DNA of 7,819 nt. Origin: Planctomycetota bacterium. Its GTDB lineage: Bacteria > Planctomycetota > UBA8108. Position 1 is the first letter of the stretch, and each line of letters begins with the position of its first letter. The stretch spans positions 71,356 to 79,174 of the forward strand of contig NZOA01000024.1 in the NCBI GenBank assembly GCA_002695115.1. Direction: 5' to 3'. The notes beneath the pieces were generated by a model, which saw only the letters and a list, made by a program, of their open reading frames with translations, ran no database searches and was not told where the DNA came from. The position numbers were made by a program, and so were the translations under genes. Of this stretch, positions 1 through 5,659 are shown piece after piece.

Positions 1-312
1 CTCTTCACGCCTGCCGGGAAGAACGACAAAGTCCATCGCTCCATGATCGAGCCAGCGTTTGCCTTCCTCCGCATCGCTGACGGCGACCAGCAGCAAGGGA
101 GGAAGCCCGTCTCTTTCAAGAAGGCACTTCACCTCTTCGACGTTGGAGAAATCCCCATCGAGCACGATGCAGAGGAGATCCTCGGCGCGGCTTTTGCTCT
201 CCAGCAGGCTCTCGATGCCGCTGTATTCATACACCTGGAGCGAGCGCAGCATGGTGCTGGCTGACCGCAGCCTGCCGGCCGGATCGATCAGAGCCGTAGT
301 TCTTTCCTTCAT
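1..312 (-). CDS. Receiver-like (response-regulator-type) domain protein, N-terminal 104 codons, runs off the left edge
   Basis: The frame is open from an ATG at 312 down to base 1, so only the first 104 residues are seen. The pattern is that of a CheY-like receiver fold. An opening strand 'TALID' carries D10. A third strand 'LLCIVLDGD' puts D52 where the phospho-accepting aspartate sits (D54 is also near). 'LLLVAVSDAEEG' supplies the Ser/Thr switch position around S79. 'HGAMDFVVLP' matches the usual GA-x-D-[FY]-[LI]-x-KP ending. Two canonical features are altered: the acidic pair at the start is reduced to one Asp followed by Pro, and the conserved Lys of 'KP' is Leu (L98). It may therefore be a non-phosphorylated pseudo-receiver. 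The output domain lies outside the window, so DNA-binding, AAA+ sigma-54 activator, or other outputs cannot be told apart. A GTG codon immediately precedes the ATG and is an alternative start; an AGGGG lies 7-10 nt upstream of these two. The gene is separated from the rluA transcript by a likely terminator, so it probably has its own promoter. Confidence 0.6.
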   Translation of the reverse strand, partial: MKERTTALIDPAGRLRSASTMLRSLQVYEYSGIESLLESKSRAEDLLCIVLDGDFSNVEEVKCLLERDGLPPLLLVAVSDAEEGKRWLDHGAMDFVVLPGRREE

Positions 313-326
313 CACTTCTTTTCCCC

Positions 327-344
327 TGTATGTCACTGCATACA
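327..344. repeat. 18-bp inverted repeat upstream of the receiver-like gene, possible operator
   Basis: The sequence reads TGTATGtcactgCATACA, with perfect 6-bp arms and a 6-bp spacer. It ends 14 bp before the ATG at 312, in the leader of the minus-strand gene. The size and symmetry suit a dimeric regulator (for example self-repression), but no regulator is known from the sequence. As RNA it would form only a weak A/U-rich hairpin. Confidence 0.4.
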
Positions 345-440
345 AAGAAGATAGCGGATCTGTTGAGAGAGTTTCTCACGGCCTGCTAATCCGCCTTATT
401 TCCCTGCATATAAGATTACGATGAGGGGAATATCGAGGCA

Positions 441-470
441 AAAGAGGGCCTGTAGAGCTTCAGGAGGCCC
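441..470 (-). terminator. Probable Rho-independent terminator after the ykgJ-rluA transcript
   Basis: On the minus strand GGGCCT (470-465) pairs perfectly with AGGCCC (451-446) across a 13-nt loop, followed at once by TCTTTT. A CCTG/CAGG inner pairing is an alternative that shortens the loop. The stem is G/C-rich and lies about 40-60 nt past the rluA stop codon. The T-run is short and interrupted by one C, so strength is uncertain. Confidence 0.5.
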
Positions 471-487
471 GGTTGGGAGCTTTACCG

Positions 488-505
488 GACCTTCTCAAGA
501 AGGTC
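488..505. repeat. Perfect 8-bp inverted repeat directly after the rluA stop codon
   Basis: GACCTTCT-ca-AGAAGGTC begins 2 bp beyond the rluA stop (508-510, minus strand). In RNA the two innermost pairs would open to leave a small loop on a 6-bp stem. No T-run follows on the minus strand, so it is not a standard terminator by itself. It may protect the 3' end or assist the hairpin at 441-470. A third, overlapping pairing (CCGGT 469-473 with ACCGG 484-488) would compete with both. Confidence 0.45.
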
Positions 506-507
506 TC

Positions 508-1446
508 TCAGAGCAACTCCTGGAAGTCGGGTGGCACAGGCGCCCTCAATTCGAGGTTCTGTTTCAGGCGCGGATGCCAGAAACGGATGGATTCCGAGTG
601 CAGGAGATAGCGCAGCGGCCAGCTTTTCCGTCCGGGTCGTTCACCAGGGGAATCACCGCCGTATTTTTCGTCGCCGGCGATCGGATGGCCGAGGGCCGCA
701 AGGTGAACCCGGATCTGGTTCTGACGTCCCGTGCAGGGTACGCAGCGAAGCAGGCTGCAGTCTTCGTAGGTCCCGAGGACAGTGACGAGGGTGCGGGACT
801 TCCTGAGCACTTCGTGCTCGAGAGCCGATTGCAGGCAGCGTCCCTCACCGATGGGGATGTCGATTTCACCGCGGTCCGGGGGGAAGTGTCCGTTGGCGAG
901 CGCCAGGTAGGTTTTCGAGACCTGCCGCTTTTCAAACTGCCGTTGCACCTCCCGGTGGACATAGGGCTTTTTCCCGACGATGACCACTCCCGTGGTGTCG
1001 CGGTCGAGGCGGTGACAGAGCTTGGGCACGATCTCTTCCCCCTCCGAGGCGGGGGAGTGGTACCGGTGATGGAGGTAATTGATCAAGGTGTCATAGACAT
1101 GACGGCCGACCGGGTGTACGAGCATTCCCGGCGGCTTGTTCACGGCGACCAGCCATTCATCTTCGTAGATGATGTCGAGCTTGCGCTCCGAATAGTCGTC
1201 CGGGAGCCCGAGACCGTTCGAGAGGCGTATCTCGACTACATCGTCGAGGCGGACACGCCGGCTGGCCTTCGTTTTCTCGCCGTTTACGGTGACCCGGCCT
1301 TTCCGGATGAGGTTCTGGAGACGGCTACGGGATTTCCAGGCGAGGTTGTTGACCAGGAAGTTGTCGAGCCGCTGGGACTCGCCGGTCCGGACCACCAGGG
1401 CAAGCTGGCTTCTCTCCTCGGAGAGGTTTCTGCCGCGGCCGATCAC
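508..1446 (-). CDS. RluA-family RNA pseudouridine synthase with N-terminal S4 domain
   Basis: A 312-residue enzyme, the usual length for the RluA/RluD family. These enzymes isomerise specific uridines in 23S rRNA or tRNA to pseudouridine in the cytoplasm. Residues about 25-75 form an S4 RNA-binding domain ('RLDNFLVNNL...RLQNLIRKGRVTVNG'). The catalytic domain follows, with 'VNKPPGMLVHP' (102-112) and the signature 'CHRLDRDTTGVVIVGK' (144-159). D148 is the expected catalytic aspartate. 'GRQNQIRVHLAALGHPIAGD' (240-259) is the usual C-terminal RNA/active-site strand, with Asn where most members have His ('GRTHQIR'). The start is GTG at 1446, preceded by GGAG with an 8-nt gap. The frame is closed by the stop of the upstream gene at 1522-1524, and no ATG, GTG or TTG lies between, so no longer start is available. 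It follows the YkgJ-type gene after 75 bp and is probably co-transcribed. Which RNA site it modifies (RluA, RluC or RluD type) cannot be decided here, so no symbol is given. Confidence 0.93.
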   Translation of the reverse strand: MIGRGRNLSEERSQLALVVRTGESQRLDNFLVNNLAWKSRSRLQNLIRKGRVTVNGEKTKASRRVRLDDVVEIRLSNGLGLPDDYSERKLDIIYEDEWLVAVNKPPGMLVHPVGRHVYDTLINYLHHRYHSPASEGEEIVPKLCHRLDRDTTGVVIVGKKPYVHREVQRQFEKRQVSKTYLALANGHFPPDRGEIDIPIGEGRCLQSALEHEVLRKSRTLVTVLGTYEDCSLLRCVPCTGRQNQIRVHLAALGHPIAGDEKYGGDSPGERPGRKSWPLRYLLHSESIRFWHPRLKQNLELRAPVPPDFQELL

Positions 1447-1521
1447 GGGCTCGTCTCCGGAGAGAAGACGCGGTTCTTCGTCGGTGGTGCGGGAGCCGTG
1501 CCGGAGACTGCTGGCTTGTTT

Positions 1522-1986
1522 TCAGGCAGGGTCATTTCCGGTCCGCAGGGCCGCGACAAAGGGTTCGTAGCTATAGGGGAGCTCGAATCTCTCAGCCAGC
1601 TTCCTGATCTCAGCGTGGTATTTTTCGTAGATAGCCTGCAGCTGTTGCGAGTAGTTGCCGTCACAGAAATAGGTACGGCAACCCAGCGGTCTTCTCTCGC
1701 GTTCCACGCACAGGCCCTCTTCCCAGAAGGGGCAGAGGATGCTTCCCGATGGGAAGGGGGCCGGGTGTTTTTCTTTTACGTATCCAATCTCCAGGCTCGA
1801 TGCGAAGAGAGTATGGTCGACCTTCTCGAAATTACAGCAATCCCCGCGCAGCCAGCACTCCACGCCGCTGCCGCTGACCTCCTTGTCCACACGCCGGTAG
1901 ATATCTTCCAGCGCCGCGGCGGCCTCAGCTGAAAGCTCCGTTTTCCGGGCCCGAGGGTTATCGAGTGAGTTTGGATTTTGAGTCAT
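1522..1986 (-). CDS. YkgJ-family zinc/iron-chelating cysteine-cluster protein
   Basis: A 154-residue soluble protein without signal peptide or membrane segment. It carries seven cysteines in the arrangement of the YkgJ/UPF0153 cysteine-cluster family: C44-x5-C50-C51 ('CWLRGDCC'), C85-x7-C93 ('CPFWEEGLC'), then C103-x4-C108 in 'RPLGCRTYFC'. The 'RPLGCRxYFC' ending is especially typical. The family is thought to bind a metal ion or Fe-S cluster through these cysteines; its cellular role is not established. The ATG at 1986 has AGG 5 nt upstream. An A/T-rich CATAAT lies so close to the ATG that, if it is the -10 box, the mRNA would have almost no leader. The gene leads a probable two-gene transcript with the pseudouridine synthase and diverges from the CHAT gene. 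Residues 1-35 are a polar, helical-looking N-terminal extension. Confidence 0.85.
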   Translation of the reverse strand: MTQNPNSLDNPRARKTELSAEAAAALEDIYRRVDKEVSGSGVECWLRGDCCNFEKVDHTLFASSLEIGYVKEKHPAPFPSGSILCPFWEEGLCVERERRPLGCRTYFCDGNYSQQLQAIYEKYHAEIRKLAERFELPYSYEPFVAALRTGNDPA

Positions 1987-2030
1987 AGACCTGCATTATG
2001 TGCTTTTTTCCACGGGTTGAAAGTCCAGTC

Positions 2031-2066
2031 ATCCTGTCGAATCTGCCAGATGTCAGGATATCTGAC
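2031..2066. repeat. Cluster of overlapping inverted repeats, possible activator or operator sites
   Basis: ATCCTG (2031-2036) is matched by CAGGAT (2054-2059). Between them ATCTG-c-CAGAT (2041-2051) is a near-perfect palindrome. GTCAG-gatat-CTGAC (2052-2066) is a third, overlapping one. The half-site ATCTG/CAGAT thus occurs three times within 24 bp. The cluster ends 80 bp before the sigma-54-like promoter, a distance typical for enhancer-binding proteins. It could equally serve the divergent YkgJ gene. Confidence 0.35.
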
Positions 2067-2145
2067 GCTTCGTGACCTGATGGATGATCCGTAGGGCATT
2101 CCACATCTCTTTTCATTATATAGGGTTGTGACAAATTAGAGGATG

Positions 2146-2161
2146 TGGAATGGGGGTTGCG
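2146..2161 (+). promoter_or_regulatory. Candidate sigma-54 (-24/-12) promoter for the CHAT-secretin operon
   Basis: The sequence TGGAATGGGGGTTGCG aligns with the consensus TGGCACG-N4-TTGC[A/T]. GG (2147-2148) and GC (2159-2160) are separated by exactly 10 bp. Nine of the eleven fixed core positions match; the C at positions 4 and 6 are A and T. Transcription would begin near 2172, giving a leader of about 160 nt. It faces the CHAT gene and is the best promoter candidate in the spacer. A chance match cannot be excluded. Confidence 0.45.
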
Positions 2162-2320
2162 TATTAAAGAAGGTTCGGGCCCTAGGCATTTTTAGCCAGG
2201 ATGGGCTCCAGTACCCGACAGATTTCGGGAACCACCTGTTTAGATTCAAGTTATCGGCTCATTTATTCCGAAAAAATATAGCGTGTAGCAGTCTTTTTTG
2301 TCGCGATGAATCATTTGGTT

Positions 2321-2328
2321 GGAGGAGG
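2321..2328 (+). promoter_or_regulatory. Strong Shine-Dalgarno site that selects the TTG start of the CHAT gene
   Basis: GGAGGAGG ends 2 nt before the TTG at 2331; counted from the first GGAGG the gap is 5 nt. It supports the TTG at 2331 over the in-frame TTG at 2319, which lies upstream of this site and has no comparable one. The ATG at 2466 has only a GAGGG about 10 nt upstream. Confidence 0.6.
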
Positions 2329-2330
2329 CC

Positions 2331-2426
2331 TTGACGGGCCCAGGACCATCGCAGAGGAGAGAGCTTCGTTGTCGCTTACAGTGCATTTGCTGCGCTGTTT
2401 GCTGTTGGTGCATCGTCGCGCAAGCC
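2331..2426 (+). other. Predicted cysteine-rich Sec signal peptide of the CHAT protein
   Basis: Residues 1-32. The n-region carries Arg 9, 10, 13 and 15. The hydrophobic core is 'CICCAVCCWCIV' (18-29), followed by A-Q-A before S33, a good signal peptidase I site. Six of the twelve core residues are cysteine (18, 20, 21, 24, 25, 27), which is very unusual. None sits in a convincing lipobox. The prediction depends on the TTG start. Confidence 0.5.
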
Positions 2427-5400
2427 TCCCCCTGGCAGGGGTTAGAGCGCGAGGGTGTTTCCATAATGCGGGCGGCGACCGAGGCCTACGGCAAATCGAA
2501 CGATTGCTGGTCAGAGATAGAGAGTCTGGCTGAAAAACTCGCCGAGCCGAGCTTGCAGCAGACCTCGAGGGCTCGTCGCCTCAATTTGGCGGTCAGTATG
2601 CTTGATTCGAAAGAATTCAGCGTATTGGCTGCGGGTGGCGACGACCCTCTGAGGGTCCCTGTCCTGCTTACCAGGGCGGGGCGGAAGATGGATGAGAAGG
2701 AGCTGAGAGAGATCATCAGGATCCTCTCGCTCGCTCGTCAGCGCTACCCTCTGCAGGAGGGCGCGGAGGCTCGGGATCTTCCCCTGATCTACGAAGCCCT
2801 GGCGGTGCTTCACAGGATTAGCGGCGACGTCATTCAACACAAGGCGGATGCCCTTTTTCGAAGGTCCCTCGAGAGCATCGAATCAAAGCCGGAGCCATCG
2901 GCCGAAGAGGCTGCCGCCTCGATCAGGCTCCGGTTCCTGTTGCGTGATTTCAAGGGGGCGTGGGATCTCTCCAGGCTTCACTTGGAGCTCCTCGGTAAGC
3001 TCGACCGCGATTCGCGCCTCCGCAACCTGGGCTATCTCTCCAGGACGGCGGGCTTTCTTGGTTATGCCGATAGGCTCCTCCAGTTCAAGAGGCAGATTAC
3101 CGAACTGGGAGGCAAGGCGGAGCAGCCGCCGAGACCGCGGTCTCCTCTCGCCGGGCTCTCGGTCGGCTCTCGTGCCGATATGGCCCTGCTCACCGGTGGA
3201 ATCATCCGCCTGCTTGCCGCCTGCGAATTAGAGAAGCGGGAGAGGCTCCTGCTGGCTTTCATCGCATCTCTGCCCGCTCTCGAGCTGGGAGAATACGCCC
3301 TCGTACAGGAGTTGCTTGAAGGTGATACGGAGGGACTGGGCTATCCCTGGCTGGAGGCCGCGGCTTCGGCCCGCCTCGGCTCGGCCTGCGAGCTCCTGGG
3401 AGATTTTGAGGGAGCGCTTCATTCGCTGAAGCGCTCCAGGGAAATCGCCTCGGGCGCCGGGGGATCACCCACCTTCACCGCTCGTCTTGACCTCATCACG
3501 GCCTCCGTGCTTCTCGCCCTGGGGAAGCCGGTCGAGGCGGGGGAGAAGGCCAGGGCGCTGGTGCGAAGCTCCGCCGCGCCGGCCGGGATCCGGCTCAGGG
3601 CGCGGCTCCTGATGGGTGGCTCATTATACGAGAGGGCCCGGGACGATCCGGAGCGGTTGGGACAGGCTCTCCGTGTCTTCGCGGCCGTAGAGCGTGAGCT
3701 CGACGCTCCCGGGGCGAAGGATTTTCCTGGCAGGCTGGAGCTCTCCCTGGTCAATTCGATCCACCAGGCTAACGTTCTTCGTAAACAGGCGGCCGCCCAG
3801 GGCGGGAGTGAACGGGCCGGCCTCTATCATAAGGCGATCAGCCTCCAGGATGATGCGATGCGCCGCGCCGGCAAGGCCGGGAACTACCGCCTGTCGGCGA
3901 TCGCGGCCTCGAACCTCGGCGAGCTTTACCTGGAATCCGGGAAGTACGAGAGCGCGAAGAAATTCACCCTGTGGTCGCTGGAGAGGGCGGCCGATTCAGG
4001 ACAGTTTGAGACCGAGTGGAGATGTCATTGGTACCTGGCGAGGATAGCTGACGCGATGGGCAGGGTCGAGGAGGCCGACAGGCGCCTGGCTGAGGCGGTT
4101 CGGCTGGTCGATTCTTACCGGGCAAGGATCCTGGATGTGGAGTCGAAGACAGGGTTCATGACCGACAAGGTGGACCTGTACCGTTATATCGTTCGCCGTG
4201 AAATGCGCGCCGGGAGGGCTGTCCGCGCCCTGGAGTTCGCGGAACGCTCACGTGCCCGCGCCCTGGTCGAGTCGATGGGCTGGCGATTCGTCACGCTCGC
4301 TGATTCCGGCAGCAGCGGGCTCTATCGGCAGTACGTGTCGCTCAATGGGAGGGAGAGCGCGTCGCGCGGCGGGCAGGCCCTGAGCGTGCTCGGCGTTGGC
4401 GGTAAGCGGGAGGATTTCAACGTCCTGCGCGATCGGATGGCCTCGGTTAAGAAGAGGATCAAGGCGGCGGCGGGCAAGGAGCCGCTGCTGGGGATGCTCG
4501 TGGATGGGGCGCCCGCCACGGTGGCCGAGATCGTCGCCGAGTTGCCCGCGGACACGGCCCTGCTGGAATACTTCTCGCTTGGCGATTCCCTCGCGGTATT
4601 CCTGCTGCAGGATGCGAAGGTGGATGCCCTGGAGCTGAAGATCAGCCCCGGAAAACTGAAAGACAAGGTCAGGGCCTACCTCGCAGGCTCCGCTTCGGAC
4701 CCGGCGCTGGCAGGAGAATTGTACAAGGCGCTCCTCGAGCCGGTAGCCTCCCGGGTAAAGAAGACCCGGGTCCTGGTCATCCCCCACGGTTCCCTGCACC
4801 GGCTGCCGTTTGAGACCCTGGTGGGGCCGGAGGGATTCCAGGTGGAAAAATGGACGATCTCATACCTCCAGAGCGCCAGCCTGCTGAGGTATCTCCGCCT
4901 GAACTCGGTTCGCGGCGGGGCCGGAGGGGCGGGCGCCGGGAAGAGACCTCTGAAGCTGCTCGCGCTCGCCGATCCGGATACCGACTACGACCGGGACGGG
5001 AAACCGAACAAGGTTCGCCTGGCCCATGCTCGCAAGGAGGTCGCCGCCTTCTCTCCCGGTTTCCGTGAGAGTGTCGTGCTGAGCGGGAACCAGGCCAAGG
5101 AAAGCGTGATCGCCGGTCTGTGCAGGGGGCAGGACGTGATCCACTTCGCCTGTCACGGGGAGTTCTATCCAGCCAGGCCCTGGGAGTCGAAGTTGTTTCT
5201 CGCGCCGGGAGGGGGTGGCCGCTCAGCGAAGCCTGGCTCCCGGGATGGTCTGTTGAGGGCCTGGGAGATCTATTCACTGGACCTGAAGGGGAACCGGCTG
5301 GTGACTCTCTCGGGTTGTGAGACGGGGCGCAATAAGGTCCAGGGCGGTGATGACCCGGTCGGGCTCGCCACCGCGTTTCTGCATTGCGGAGCGGGCGCCC

Positions 5401-5588
5401 TGCTGGTGAGCCTCTGGAAGGTAGAGGACGCGGCGACAGCCGAGCTGATGAGATTGTTTTACGATAACTGGATTCGTCACGGCAGAGAGCGTGTTGAGTC
5501 ATTGCGGCAGGCGAAGCTTGCCATGCTGAAGGGAAAATACAGTCACCCGCGCCAGTGGGCGGCCTTCGTATTTGTCGGAGACCGTTGA
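2331..5588 (+). CDS. Predicted exported TPR-CHAT caspase-like protease
   Basis: About 1085 residues, numbered from TTG 2331. Residues 1-32 look like a Sec signal peptide (see separate entry). A long all-helical region follows, with TPR-like helix pairs most clearly at about 340-377, 521-557, 562-596 and 617-650. The stretch from 596 ('YRARILDVES...YRYIVRREMRAG') to 'ALEFAERSRARALVESM' is the typical lead-in to a CHAT domain. The CHAT domain spans about 729-1085, with 'LVIPHGSLHRLPFETL' around H819, 'VIHFACHGEF' with the expected catalytic H942, and 'TLSGCETGRN' with the expected catalytic C996. It ends with 'GAGALLVSLWKVEDAAT' and 'QWAAFVFVGD'. CHAT domains are clan CD (caspase/separase-related) cysteine peptidases, usually cutting after basic or acidic residues; the substrate here is unknown. 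TPRs usually bind a protein partner. If the signal peptide is real, it acts in the periplasm or on the surface, unlike the cytoplasmic TPR-CHAT of type III-E CRISPR systems. Alternative starts are TTG 2319 (four more residues) and ATG 2466, which would remove the signal peptide. It is followed by the secretin gene after 71 bp with no terminator visible, so the two are probably an operon. Confidence 0.9.
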   Translation: MTGPGPSQRRELRCRLQCICCAVCCWCIVAQASPWQGLEREGVSIMRAATEAYGKSNDCWSEIESLAEKLAEPSLQQTSRARRLNLAVSMLDSKEFSVLAAGGDDPLRVPVLLTRAGRKMDEKELREIIRILSLARQRYPLQEGAEARDLPLIYEALAVLHRISGDVIQHKADALFRRSLESIESKPEPSAEEAAASIRLRFLLRDFKGAWDLSRLHLELLGKLDRDSRLRNLGYLSRTAGFLGYADRLLQFKRQITELGGKAEQPPRPRSPLAGLSVGSRADMALLTGGIIRLLAACELEKRERLLLAFIASLPALELGEYALVQELLEGDTEGLGYPWLEAAASARLGSACELLGDFEGALHSLKRSREIASGAGGSPTFTARLDLITASVLLALGKPVEAGEKARALVRSSAAPAGIRLRARLLMGGSLYERARDDPERLGQALRVFAAVERELDAPGAKDFPGRLELSLVNSIHQANVLRKQAAAQGGSERAGLYHKAISLQDDAMRRAGKAGNYRLSAIAASNLGELYLESGKYESAKKFTLWSLERAADSGQFETEWRCHWYLARIADAMGRVEEADRRLAEAVRLVDSYRARILDVESKTGFMTDKVDLYRYIVRREMRAGRAVRALEFAERSRARALVESMGWRFVTLADSGSSGLYRQYVSLNGRESASRGGQALSVLGVGGKREDFNVLRDRMASVKKRIKAAAGKEPLLGMLVDGAPATVAEIVAELPADTALLEYFSLGDSLAVFLLQDAKVDALELKISPGKLKDKVRAYLAGSASDPALAGELYKALLEPVASRVKKTRVLVIPHGSLHRLPFETLVGPEGFQVEKWTISYLQSASLLRYLRLNSVRGGAGGAGAGKRPLKLLALADPDTDYDRDGKPNKVRLAHARKEVAAFSPGFRESVVLSGNQAKESVIAGLCRGQDVIHFACHGEFYPARPWESKLFLAPGGGGRSAKPGSRDGLLRAWEIYSLDLKGNRLVTLSGCETGRNKVQGGDDPVGLATAFLHCGAGALLVSLWKVEDAATAELMRLFYDNWIRHGRERVESLRQAKLAMLKGKYSHPRQWAAFVFVGDR

Positions 5589-5649
5589 TGATGAGCTTGG
5601 AGAGCAGCCTCCCAGGCGGGTGAAAGGAACTGAAAGTGAAGAGAACCAA

Positions 5650-5653
5650 GGAG
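5650..5653 (+). promoter_or_regulatory. Ribosome binding site of the secretin gene
   Basis: GGAG lies 6 nt before ATG 5660. A second in-frame start, GTG at 5636 with AAGGA 7 nt upstream, would add eight residues (MKRTKEPR) to the n-region without changing the lipobox. The ATG is preferred for its start codon and standard spacing. Confidence 0.6.
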
Positions 5654-5659
5654 CCAAGA

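Larger units (their letters stand above)
1987..2330. other. Divergent intergenic region between the YkgJ and CHAT genes
   Basis: This 344-bp spacer has no convincing gene and is richer in A and T than its surroundings. From left to right it holds the start region of the YkgJ gene (1987-2015), a cluster of inverted repeats (2031-2066), a sigma-54-like promoter (2146-2161), a leader with a possible CCCGA/TCGGG hairpin (2214-2229), an A6 run (2271-2276), a T6 run (2294-2299), and a strong ribosome binding site (2321-2328). I found no well-spaced sigma-70 -35/-10 pair for the CHAT gene. A 63-codon open frame at 2143-2334 lacks the G/C-rich third positions of the real genes and is not called. Confidence 0.7.

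Noticed and set aside
421..1932. A 503-codon plus-strand open frame antisense to rluA and the YkgJ gene
   Set aside because: It lies wholly opposite two genes with clear family motifs. Long antisense frames are expected in high-GC DNA, and its translation shows no recognisable domain.
1987..2020. A CATAAT -10 box with an upstream TTTCAA as a sigma-70 promoter for the YkgJ gene
   Set aside because: The -35 match is weak (three of six) and the start of transcription would fall almost on the ATG, so it is mentioned only in the gene entry.
2143..2334. A 63-codon plus-strand frame whose stop overlaps the TTG start of the CHAT gene
   Set aside because: Third codon positions are about half A/T, unlike the genes. 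The AGAGG touches the ATG with no spacing, the product has no recognisable feature, and its first codons fall inside the sigma-54-like element.
2331..5588. A type III-E CRISPR (Csx29-like) role for the TPR-CHAT protein
   Set aside because: There is no CRISPR array or Cas-like gene in the window, and the apparent signal peptide argues against a cytoplasmic defence role.
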